A stretch of 64,000 nucleotides of DNA from the NCBI GenBank assembly GCA_963805705.1, contig CAWDVH010000001.1, positions 2,666,001 to 2,730,000 on the forward strand. Reading direction: 5' to 3'. Made by a program: the position numbers and the translations under genes. The notes under the pieces are model-generated. The model did not search any database, was not told the origin of the DNA, and was given only the letters and a program-made list of their open reading frames with translations. Source of the DNA: CAWDVH01 sp963805705 (GTDB lineage: Bacteria > Actinomycetota > Actinomycetes > Streptosporangiales > Streptosporangiaceae). Below are positions 34,004-41,524 of the stretch, piece by piece; within the stretch, counting starts at the first letter, position 1, and each line of letters opens with the position of its first letter.

Positions 34004-35554
34004 ATGGATCTGGGTGCCGTTCCGCCGCGAGACCTCGTTCGTGCGCGGCGACCCCGGCTTCGCCGGGCGCTGCTCACCGCGGCCCTATGCACGGTGTGCG
34101 CATCGCTTACGGCCGGATGCGGCTTAGCCGCCGGGGGCTCGCCGCGGCCCGCCGCGGCCACTGCCCCGGCCGGTCACGGTCAGCACGCCCCGGCCACGGC
34201 AGCAGGCCACCAGCCGGCCTCCGGGTCGCTGAATGTTGCCTCGCAGCCGCGCCCGGCACGGTCCGGGCAGTGCCCGCGGGTTCCCGGCCAGCCGTCCGGC
34301 GGATCGCCGAAGATCATGGTGGTCGGCGACTCGCTGTCACAGGGCAGCAGCGGAGATTACACGTGGCGGTTCTGGCTGTACGAGCACCTGGTCTCCGACG
34401 GCCTGCACCCGCAGATGGTCGGCCCCTATACCGAGCTGTACAACAACGTCAAGGGCGTACGAGATGCCTGCAGCTACGCCGACCCTCGCTTCGAGACCGC
34501 CAGTGACGCGACGTGGGGCCAGTCGCTGGTCACCGCGGCGACCACGATCCGCCACCGCGTATCCGTTTACCACCCCGCCTACCTGCTGGTCCTGATCGGG
34601 GTCGACGATCTGGGATACGGCATCACCAGTCTCGCGGGGGCCGAGGCCAACCTGAAGACGTTCATCGCTCAGGCGAGGGAAGCCAACCCCCATATCAGGA
34701 TCGTCATCGGCCGCCTGCTGCGCAGGGAACGCGAGCCCGCCGCCCTGACCGCCCAGATCGCCCAGTACAACGCCGGCCTGCCCGCGACCGCCCGGCAGCT
34801 GTCCAGCCATGCCTCGCCCGTTGTCGTCGCCGATGACACATCAGGGATTGACCTGTCCACCGACCTGTGGGACGGCAGTCATCCCAACGCCAAGGGCGAG
34901 ATCAAGATCGCCGCCGGCTTCGCCAACGCGCTGGCCTCGCACTTCGGCCTCGGCTCGCCCTACCCGACCCCGCTGCCCACGGTCCCGGTCGGGCCGATCG
35001 TCGCACCCGGGCTAACGGCTACCGCCGGGAACGGGCAGGCCAGGCTGTCGTGGACGCTCACGCCCGGCGCGACCGGCTATCTCGTCGGCATGAAGGACGT
35101 GACCGCCGGAGACCCGGCCTTCACGGCCCTGCCGCTCCCGCTGCCCGCCCGCAAGGACCCGTGGACGGCTGGCGACCTCGTTAACGGGTCGACGTACCAG
35201 TTCAGGCTGCAGGCCTGCAAGGGCGCGAACTGCCACGCCTTCTCCAGCACGGTCACGGTGCGGCCGACCGGGCCGGTGCCCGCGGCTCCGGCTGCCCTGG
35301 CCGTGACCGCAGGGAACGGCCGGGCCACCCTGTCGTGGACGGCGGCGGCCAGCGCGACTGGATACTACGTCTACGAAAAAGACATCACCAGCGGCGATAC
35401 CACGTTCACGATGGTGCCCGACCCGGTGCCGGGAACGTCATGGACCGTCCGCGGCCTGGCCAACGGCACGACCTACAAGTTCGAGCTGCAGTCGCTCGAC
35501 GGCCTGATCCGCGGCGGCACCACCGCGCCGGTGCAGGTCACCCCGGAACCTTAG
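34004..35554 (+). CDS. SGNH/GDSL hydrolase lipoprotein with two fibronectin type III domains
   Basis: A 516-aa exported protein. The N-terminus is a basic region, a hydrophobic stretch and the lipobox LTAGC (Cys39), so it is a membrane-anchored lipoprotein. A Pro/Ala linker follows. The SGNH domain begins VVGDSLSQG (near 107) with catalytic Ser, and ends DGSHPNAKG with the Asp-x-x-His pair. Two FN3 domains (about 330-420 and 425-515) with repeated TAGNGxAxLSWT follow. I infer esterase activity on cell-surface or external polysaccharide. ATG 34004 has GGAGG 6 nt upstream; the frame extension to 33833 is not used. Confidence 0.91.
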   Translation: MDLGAVPPRDLVRARRPRLRRALLTAALCTVCASLTAGCGLAAGGSPRPAAATAPAGHGQHAPATAAGHQPASGSLNVASQPRPARSGQCPRVPGQPSGGSPKIMVVGDSLSQGSSGDYTWRFWLYEHLVSDGLHPQMVGPYTELYNNVKGVRDACSYADPRFETASDATWGQSLVTAATTIRHRVSVYHPAYLLVLIGVDDLGYGITSLAGAEANLKTFIAQAREANPHIRIVIGRLLRREREPAALTAQIAQYNAGLPATARQLSSHASPVVVADDTSGIDLSTDLWDGSHPNAKGEIKIAAGFANALASHFGLGSPYPTPLPTVPVGPIVAPGLTATAGNGQARLSWTLTPGATGYLVGMKDVTAGDPAFTALPLPLPARKDPWTAGDLVNGSTYQFRLQACKGANCHAFSSTVTVRPTGPVPAAPAALAVTAGNGRATLSWTAAASATGYYVYEKDITSGDTTFTMVPDPVPGTSWTVRGLANGTTYKFELQSLDGLIRGGTTAPVQVTPEP

Positions 35555-36252
35555 CCGCGGCCGCCGTACAGCAGCCCGAAGCTGTCAGATGGGCCGTAGC
35601 CGTCGGGTGAGCCGCTGAGGTCAGGCGGGGTGCTGGTGCAGGTGTAGGAGCTGGTGTCGATGAGCACGACCTCGGCCTCCTGCTGGCCTGCGTACTGGCC
35701 CGAGCTGAGCTGGAAGTAGCCGACGCTGAGCTCGGCGCCCGCTGGCATGGCCGACGGGTCGATCGTGATCGTGGGCTGCACACCCGATCGCGGCGACGAG
35801 GTACCCGGCCCCGCCGGATGGAACGACACGACCTGCGACAAGCCGGCCGGGTGGGGATCGGAGGAGCAGAAGCTGCCGGAGGTGACCTTCGCCGGGATGC
35901 CGTATTGCGCCAGGTCGCTCTGCAGGGCCGCGGGGTCGAGCAGCTCCTTCGGGTTGATGGTCAGCGTGGCCGTGCCGTTGGAGTTGCTGACCAGGGTGAA
36001 TGAGGCGGTCCGGATCGTGCCGGGCGTCCGGGCCGGGCCGAGCACACCGGTCAGGCCCAGGACCAGCGCGGTACCAGCGGCAGCGCCCGCCACCGACAGG
36101 CCCGCGACTGCGGAGCGCCGGCGCGCCCGGCGCGCCCGGCCTCTGGCCATGATCGCCTCCACATCCGGGGGGCTGGGCATGGGTATTGCGGATAGGGAGT
36201 CGGACGCGGCGCGGAGCACCTCGCTGTCGCTCATTTCATCGTGGACATTCAT
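35551..36252 (-). CDS. Single-span membrane protein coupled to an ECF sigma factor (possible anti-sigma)
   Basis: A 233-aa protein with a cytoplasmic N-terminus of about 45 residues (DSEVLRAASDSLSAIP, then basic GRARRARRRS), one membrane helix (about 48-70) and an external C-terminal domain. Its start overlaps the sigma factor stop (ATGA), the usual arrangement of anti-sigma factors. No zinc anti-sigma motif is visible, so the role is inferred from context only. Its stop overlaps that of the convergent SGNH gene (TTAG). Confidence 0.8.
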   Translation of the reverse strand: MNVHDEMSDSEVLRAASDSLSAIPMPSPPDVEAIMARGRARRARRRSAVAGLSVAGAAAGTALVLGLTGVLGPARTPGTIRTASFTLVSNSNGTATLTINPKELLDPAALQSDLAQYGIPAKVTSGSFCSSDPHPAGLSQVVSFHPAGPGTSSPRSGVQPTITIDPSAMPAGAELSVGYFQLSSGQYAGQQEAEVVLIDTSSYTCTSTPPDLSGSPDGYGPSDSFGLLYGGRG

Positions 36253-36746
36253 TGTTCGGCCTCCAGGCTCTTGGTGGGGGCGAGCTCGTGGCGCAGCGCC
36301 GTTACGCCACGGGACAAATGCACCCGGACCGTTCCAGCCTCGATCCCCAGCTGCCTGGCGATGGTGGCCGTGTCGAGATCAAGGAAGATTCGCAGCGCGA
36401 TCACCTCACGCTGCCGGGGCGGCAGGCGCCATATCGCCGTGAGCAAGGTGGCATCGAGGCCACTGTCAAGGTCGCCGGGAGCCGTCATGTCGTGGTCAGC
36501 CAGGGGCAGTTCGCGGCGGCGCCGCCGCCACCACGAGGCCCCGGTGTTCAGCGCGGTACGCACCACCCACGCCCGCGGAGCTGGATGGCGGCTGACCTTC
36601 CGCCACGACACCCAGGCTCTAGCGAACGCCTCCGCCACCTGGTCCTCGGCCAGCTGCGGGCGGCCGACGACCGCTACTACCGCCCGCAGGCAGGGCTCCC
36701 AGCCGGCCTGGAAGAAGTCTGCGAACTCCGTCTCCTGGTTGCTCAC
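36249..36746 (-). CDS. ECF RNA polymerase sigma factor (SigE-like family)
   Basis: A 165-aa sigma-70 family protein with region 2 (LAEDQVAEAFARAWVSWRKV) and region 4 (LPPRQREVIALRIF, then IARQLGIEAGTVRVHLSRG). It recruits RNA polymerase to special promoters. Start GTG 36746 with AAAGGG just upstream. The leader contains the palindrome CGGAAAACTTCCG (36790-36802 on the plus strand), whose GGAA half resembles an ECF -35 element, so autoregulation is possible. It is followed by its probable membrane-bound partner. Confidence 0.9.
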   Translation of the reverse strand: MSNQETEFADFFQAGWEPCLRAVVAVVGRPQLAEDQVAEAFARAWVSWRKVSRHPAPRAWVVRTALNTGASWWRRRRRELPLADHDMTAPGDLDSGLDATLLTAIWRLPPRQREVIALRIFLDLDTATIARQLGIEAGTVRVHLSRGVTALRHELAPTKSLEAEQ

Positions 36747-36922
36747 AACCCTTTAACTCTGCCATCCGCCGATCTGCATACCTCCCGAGCGGAAAACTTC
36801 CGGAATCCAGCCGCTTTCGTCACGTGAGGGCGCCGACCGTCGTGGAGCTGCCTGCCGCGCAACCACCCACGGGCGCCGCCGGGCCAGTGGCGTAACCATC
36901 GGCCCGAGCCGCAGGTCGCGGC

Positions 36923-37825
36923 TCAGCTGGCGGGGTGGCTTTCCCCGATCTGGGCGACAAAGGTCTTGACGGCGGGGAAGGCGAGGTCCGGGCGGTCGAG
37001 GAAGATGGTGTGACGCGCCCCGGGAAGTCGCACGAGGCGGGTGGTGTCGGCCGGCAGCTGGCTGGCTAGTTCCTCGACCACGGGCAGCGGGCAGACCGGG
37101 TCGTCCTCGCCGGCGAGGACCAGGACGGGGCACCGGACGGCGCCGAGCAGGCTCCAGGGATCGAAGCTTGAGACCTCGTGGCTGTCGTAGTGCGCGGCGA
37201 CGTCCGGGTTCCTGATCATCCGGGCCAGGAACCGGCGGGACTCCTCGGCCCAGCCCGGCGTGGCGCTGTAAAGCGGGTAGCAGACGCGGGTGAACTCAGC
37301 CTGGAGATCCTCGGCGTCCGCGGCGTAACCGTCCCGGCGGTATGTCCGGATGCGCTCGATGATGGCGGCCGCCTCGGGGCCGCCGACGCGGCCGAACGCA
37401 TCGACGAGTCGCGGGTCGTCCCAGTGGCCACCAGTCGTGTTGGCCAGGATGACGCCGCCAGGATGATCGGGGAACAGCGCCGCGTAGGTGAGCACGACGT
37501 CCCCGCCGAAGCTGCTGCCGAGGATGACCGGCTTGCGCAGCCCGAGCGCGTCGCACAGCCGCCGCAGGTCATCGGCCCAGGTCCGCATGTTCCAGGACTC
37601 GGCGCTGCTGCGGTCGCTGCGGCCGTGGCCGCGCAGGTCGAAGTACAGGACCTGGAAATCGGCGGCCAGCGGCTCCAGCGCGGACTTCACCGTCATGTGG
37701 TCCAGGCCGGGGCCGCCGTGGACGGCCACCAGGACCGGGCGCTCCACCGTCGTGTCCCCCTGCGGGATGACTGACGGGCCGGAGACATCGAACCACAGGG
37801 ACACATCGCCAAGGCTGATACGCAC
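36923..37825 (-). CDS. Alpha/beta hydrolase (prolyl-iminopeptidase-like)
   Basis: A 300-aa alpha/beta hydrolase. The oxyanion motif HGGPG (near residue 36), the nucleophile elbow GSSFGG (near 104), the acid in LAGEDDPVC and the catalytic His in GARHTIF give a complete triad. HGGPG is typical of proline iminopeptidases and related amidases/esterases. GTG 37825 has GGAGG 4 nt upstream. Substrate not determinable. Confidence 0.9.
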   Translation of the reverse strand: MRISLGDVSLWFDVSGPSVIPQGDTTVERPVLVAVHGGPGLDHMTVKSALEPLAADFQVLYFDLRGHGRSDRSSAESWNMRTWADDLRRLCDALGLRKPVILGSSFGGDVVLTYAALFPDHPGGVILANTTGGHWDDPRLVDAFGRVGGPEAAAIIERIRTYRRDGYAADAEDLQAEFTRVCYPLYSATPGWAEESRRFLARMIRNPDVAAHYDSHEVSSFDPWSLLGAVRCPVLVLAGEDDPVCPLPVVEELASQLPADTTRLVRLPGARHTIFLDRPDLAFPAVKTFVAQIGESHPAS

Positions 37826-37876
37826 GCGACCTCCAGGCCTCCTTGATGGTCGTTGGTCACTGGCCGTACGGTACCG

Positions 37877-38076
37877 CTAGCTTCGGACGCCTGTGTCGCC
37901 TGTACATCTCCCGTCTTCCTCATAGGCGAAGCCGGGCAGGGACCATTCGCGCAGCCCGTTGCGAGATGGCGGGGGTGGACGTTGAGCATTCGGGCGAGTT
38001 CTCGGGGCGTCCAGTCGCGAAATGATGGCCAGTTGCTGCTCGCGTTGCTGCTCAGGGCGGTCAGCAGTATCTGATG
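37877..38076 (-). pseudogene. Remnant of a small HTH-like protein next to tRNA-Lys
   Basis: On the minus strand one frame reads NWPSFRDWTPRELARMLNV (HTH-like) and a second frame, entered after a one-base shift in the C-rich stretch near 37970, reads LREWSLPGFAYEEDGRCTG to a stop at 37877. Neither alone looks complete. No start codon is found between it and the tRNA 3' end at 38115. I read this as a 5'-truncated, frameshifted remnant. The family is not recognised. Confidence 0.35.
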
Positions 38077-38114
38077 TGGACGGCCGGACTCGGCCTGGCC
38101 TGGGAGGTTCCGGG

Positions 38115-38187
38115 TGCGCCGCCAGGGACTTGAACCCCGAACCCGCGGATTAAGAGTCCGCTGCTCTGCCAATTGAGCTAGCGGCGC
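38115..38187 (-). tRNA. tRNA-Lys (anticodon CTT)
   Basis: 73 nt fold into a full cloverleaf on the minus strand: acceptor GCGCCGC/GCGGCGC with discriminator A, anticodon stem GCGGA/TCCGC with loop CTCTTAA giving anticodon CTT, and T-arm CGGGG-TTCAAGT-CCCTG. CCA is not encoded (CCC follows). It reads lysine AAG. Confidence 0.96.
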
Positions 38188-38325
38188 GTGAGACGGCCCG
38201 ATCGTAGCAGCATCCGCACGGGCCGTGCGAATTCGGGCGGTGCCAGGACGCGGGCCGGAACGGCTGAGCGACGCAGGCAGAACCACGGCGCGACGCAGGC
38301 ATAACCACCGAACCAGGGCCCGAGA

Positions 38326-39720
38326 TCAGTCGCCCAGGAACCGGCCCATGAAGCCCGCTGCGCGCGAGGGCTGGCCTGTCTTTCTTTCCCGCTTATCCGC
38401 CCAGCTCATGACCTGCATGCCCGCGTTCACGCCCAGCCACCGCAGCGGCTCGGCCTCCCAGTCCGGCGAGCGGTGGCCGACCCAGGGCAGGCGGGTGATC
38501 GCGGAGTCGTGGCCGGTCACGAGGTCGGCCAGCGTCCGGCCAGCCAGATTCGTGGTCGCCACCCCGTCACCGACATAGCCGCCTGCCCAGCCGATCCCGG
38601 TGGAGCGATCCAGGCCGGCGGATGCGCACCAGTCCCGCGGGACGCCGATCGGGCCGCCCCAGGCGTGCGTGACCGGGACGTCGCCGAGCAGCGGGAACAG
38701 ATCAGTCAGGGTCCGACGCAGCGCCGCGAACACGGCCGGAACGCGGTCGAACGACGGCCGGACAGCCGATCCGAGATGGTAGGGAGCGCCGCGGCCGCCG
38801 AAGACCAGGCGCCCGTCGGCGGTCCGCTGCCCGTAGATGATCAGGTGACGAAGATCGCCGAACGTCGGCCGGGCGGTCAGGCCGATCTGCTCCCAGGCCG
38901 CATCGGGCAGCGGCGCGGTCGCGATCACCAGCGAGTAGACGGGAGCCACCGCCCGGCGCAGCCCGGGCAGCCGCGCGGTGTAGCCCTCGGTCGCCCGGAT
39001 CACGTAGCGCGCCGTGACCGTCCCGCCCGCCGTGACCAGTTGCCCGGGATGGATCTGAAGGACATCCGTGCGCTCGAAGACGCGGACCCCGCGGCGCCGC
39101 ACCACGTCGGCCAGGCCGCGGGCCAGCCGGGCCGGGTGGATCGCGGCGCAGTGCGGGGTATAGGTGCCGCCCAGCACATCGGTGGCGGAGGCGATCTCGC
39201 GGGCCGCGGGAGCCGTCAGCAGGCGCAGGTCATCCTCGCCGAACCCGAACGCCCTGGCCTGGTCGACGTCCGCCCTGGCCCGCTCCAGCTGCGCCGGTGA
39301 CCGGGCCAGCTCAATGGTGCCGCCCTTGGCCCAGTGGCAGTCGATGCCCTCATCGGCGGTCACCTGGCCGACCTCGTCCACAGTCTCCTGCATGGCCCGG
39401 TACATGCCGATCGCGGCGTCCCGGCCCGCCAGTCGCTCCAGCTTGCCGAGCGAGGCGGGGAAGAGCGCTGAGCACCAGCCGCCGTTGCGCCCCGAGGCGC
39501 CGAAGCCGGCGATCTCGCGCTCGCAGACGACGATCCGCAGCGCCGGGTCCGCCCTGGACAGGTAGTAGGCCGTCCACAGGCCGGTGAATCCCGCGCCGAC
39601 GATCGCCACGTCGGCGTCGGTGTCCGTCCGCAGCGGCGCGCCGGGGACGAGGCTGCCCGGCACGGTGTCGTGCCACAAGGACAGCTTCCGGTACTCCTGC
39701 GACGGGTCCATGCGGTCCAT
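38326..39720 (-). CDS. FAD-dependent oxidoreductase (DAO family)
   Basis: A protein of about 464 aa with the N-terminal FAD-binding fold IVGAGFTGLWTAYYLSRADP and the D-amino-acid-oxidase/GlpD-like domain layout (ASGRNGGWCSALFP after the nucleotide site, C-terminal GIGWAGGYVGDGVATTNLAGRTLADL contacting FAD). It probably oxidises an amine or amino acid. The start is ATG 39720 or 39711 (MDRMDPSQEYRKLSLW). An upstream extension to 39852 overlaps the divergent phosphatase gene and is rejected. Confidence 0.9.
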   Translation of the reverse strand: MDRMDPSQEYRKLSLWHDTVPGSLVPGAPLRTDTDADVAIVGAGFTGLWTAYYLSRADPALRIVVCEREIAGFGASGRNGGWCSALFPASLGKLERLAGRDAAIGMYRAMQETVDEVGQVTADEGIDCHWAKGGTIELARSPAQLERARADVDQARAFGFGEDDLRLLTAPAAREIASATDVLGGTYTPHCAAIHPARLARGLADVVRRRGVRVFERTDVLQIHPGQLVTAGGTVTARYVIRATEGYTARLPGLRRAVAPVYSLVIATAPLPDAAWEQIGLTARPTFGDLRHLIIYGQRTADGRLVFGGRGAPYHLGSAVRPSFDRVPAVFAALRRTLTDLFPLLGDVPVTHAWGGPIGVPRDWCASAGLDRSTGIGWAGGYVGDGVATTNLAGRTLADLVTGHDSAITRLPWVGHRSPDWEAEPLRWLGVNAGMQVMSWADKRERKTGQPSRAAGFMGRFLGD

Positions 39721-39812
39721 CGTGGCAGGCCCCGGCCTGGCGAGTCCATGATCAGCCCGCTGCTTGCGCCGCGAGGTGCGCCCGCACCGGCCTGGTCGGG
39801 CATCCTTATGAG

Positions 39813-40361
39813 ATGCCCGCTGACAGTCGCGCCCTGGTGCCGGTACCGGCACCGCGCCATCCGCTCGGAATGTACCGGGTTTGCCTGGTCTGCCTGGGAA
39901 ATATCTGCCGGTCGCCGATGGCGGAGGTCGTGGTACGCGAGCAGCTGGCCCGCGCCGGCCTGGCCGGGAAGGTCGAGGTGGACAGCGCGGGCACGGGGGA
40001 CTGGCACGTGGGCAGGCCGATGGACCGCCGGGCGCGGGCGGAGCTGACCCGCCGTGGCTACGACGGATCCGCCCACCGTGCCCGGCAGATCGACCGGTCC
40101 TGGCTCGATGGCTATGACCTGCTGGTGGCGATGGACGGGAGCAACCTGCGGACCTTGCGGCGGATGGCCGCCGATGCGCGGCTGGCCGACGACCGGATCC
40201 GGCTGTTCCGCTCGTTCGATCCCATGGCGGCCGGGGAGGCGGAGGTTCCCGATCCTTACGAGGGCGGCGACCAGGCTTTCGCGCAGGTCTTCGAGCTCGT
40301 GCAGGCCGCGGCCGGGGGACTGGCCAGCCAGCTGGCGGACCTGCTGGCCAGCCGGGACTAG
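39813..40361 (+). CDS. Low-molecular-weight protein-tyrosine-phosphatase family protein
   Basis: A 182-aa phosphatase. The P-loop is CLGNICRS (Cys27-x5-Arg33) and the general acid lies in the DPY motif near 146. The start may be ATG 39813 or ATG 39870 (MYRVCLVCLGN), since the first 19 residues are not conserved. It is followed after 9 nt by a fructosamine-kinase-family gene. Members paired this way have been proposed to dephosphorylate sugar-phosphate adducts on proteins rather than phosphotyrosine, so deglycation is a reasonable alternative to signalling. Confidence 0.92.
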   Translation: MPADSRALVPVPAPRHPLGMYRVCLVCLGNICRSPMAEVVVREQLARAGLAGKVEVDSAGTGDWHVGRPMDRRARAELTRRGYDGSAHRARQIDRSWLDGYDLLVAMDGSNLRTLRRMAADARLADDRIRLFRSFDPMAAGEAEVPDPYEGGDQAFAQVFELVQAAAGGLASQLADLLASRD

Positions 40362-40370
40362 CCAGGCCAG

Positions 40371-41342
40371 ATGCGTCCCGATCCCGGCTCCGGTGCCGGC
40401 TCCGATTCCGGCCTGGCTGGCCGTCTCGCCCGTCATCTCGGCGGGCTCCTGGGCTCGGGAGTCCGGGAGCTGGCCCGCATCGGCGGCCAGCACGGCGTGA
40501 GCCACTATCGCGTCGCGCTCGCCGATGGCCGGATCATCTTCGCGAAGGTGGCGGCCGACGGCTTCGCCGGTGACTCGGACCTGGCCGCGCCGGCCGCCCC
40601 GGCGGCGCCCGCCGGATCCGCGGGATCCGCTACCCGCGGCGCGGGGTTCGCGGCGGAGGCGAGCGGGCTGCGCTGGCTCGCCGAGGCGGGCGCGGTCCCG
40701 GTTCCCGAGCTCCTGGGCTGGGACGACCGCGCACTGGCCATCGCCTGGGTGCCGCAGGAGCGAGCCGACCGGCGCAGCGCGGAGAATCTCGGCCGGGAGC
40801 TGGCCGGGCTGCATGCGGCCGGGTCCGCCACCTTCGGCGCGCCGTGGCCGGGGGTCATCGCGGGGCTGCCCCTGGACAACACGCCGGCTGGCTCGTGGCC
40901 GCAGTGGTACGCCAGCCGGCGGCTGCTGCCGTACGCGCGCCGCGCCAGGGACGCGGGCACGCTGTCCGCCGCGGATGTCACTCTCGTCGAGGCCGTCGCC
41001 GATCGGGCCGCCGCGCTGGCCGGGCCCGCCGAGCCGCCCAGCCGGATACACGGCGACTGCTGGTCAGGGAACGTGCTGTGGTCCGGCGGCCGCGGCGTTC
41101 TGGTCGACCCGGCCGCCCACGGCGGTCACCGGGAAACCGACCTGGCCATGCTGGCCCTGTTCGGGGCGCCGTACCTGGACCGGATCCTCGCCGTCTATCA
41201 GGAGGCGGCGCCGCTGGCAGCGGGCTGGCCGGAGCGCGTCCCGCTGCATCAGCTGCACCCGCTGCTGGTACACGCGTGCCTGTTCGGCGCGGCCTACCGG
41301 GAACCGGTGCTGACCGCGGCCAGGGCAGCGCTGTCCGGCTGA
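40371..41342 (+). CDS. Fructosamine/ribulosamine kinase family protein
   Basis: A 323-aa protein of the fructosamine-3-kinase family. Catalytic motifs are HGDCWSGN (near 226) and VDPAAHGGHRETDLAML (near 244), both diagnostic of the family. Phosphorylation of ketoamine adducts on proteins makes them unstable and removes them. The gene is in one unit with the phosphatase before it. An Ala/Pro/Gly-rich insertion (about residues 68-85) sits in the N-lobe. Confidence 0.91.
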   Translation: MRPDPGSGAGSDSGLAGRLARHLGGLLGSGVRELARIGGQHGVSHYRVALADGRIIFAKVAADGFAGDSDLAAPAAPAAPAGSAGSATRGAGFAAEASGLRWLAEAGAVPVPELLGWDDRALAIAWVPQERADRRSAENLGRELAGLHAAGSATFGAPWPGVIAGLPLDNTPAGSWPQWYASRRLLPYARRARDAGTLSAADVTLVEAVADRAAALAGPAEPPSRIHGDCWSGNVLWSGGRGVLVDPAAHGGHRETDLAMLALFGAPYLDRILAVYQEAAPLAAGWPERVPLHQLHPLLVHACLFGAAYREPVLTAARAALSG

Positions 41343-41368
41343 CGCTCTGCCCGGTGGCCAAATTTCTT

Positions 41369-41416
41369 GATCCTGAAGGATGTTGGAGGCCCTGACCACC
41401 AGGATTCTTCGGGATC
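41369..41416. terminator. Imperfect inverted repeat between convergent genes
   Basis: GATCCTGAAG (41369-41378) and CTTCGGGATC (41407-41416) pair over 10 bp with one G-U, with a 28-nt loop. Located between the fructosamine-kinase stop and the convergent kinase stop. Weak as a terminator. Confidence 0.3.
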
Positions 41417-41524
41417 ATGGAATGGATGGGCTCCGGCTCGATGACGGGCACCGGTATTCCGGCAAAACGGGCACATACCGGCGCCGGCCGGCCCAGGGCG
41501 CCGCTCGTGCGGGCGCCGGCGCGG

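Noticed and set aside
39360..41051. 563-codon minus-strand frame over the phosphatase and fructosamine kinase
   Set aside because: Antisense to two genes with catalytic motifs. Only its last part touches the real FAD oxidoreductase region, and in a different frame.
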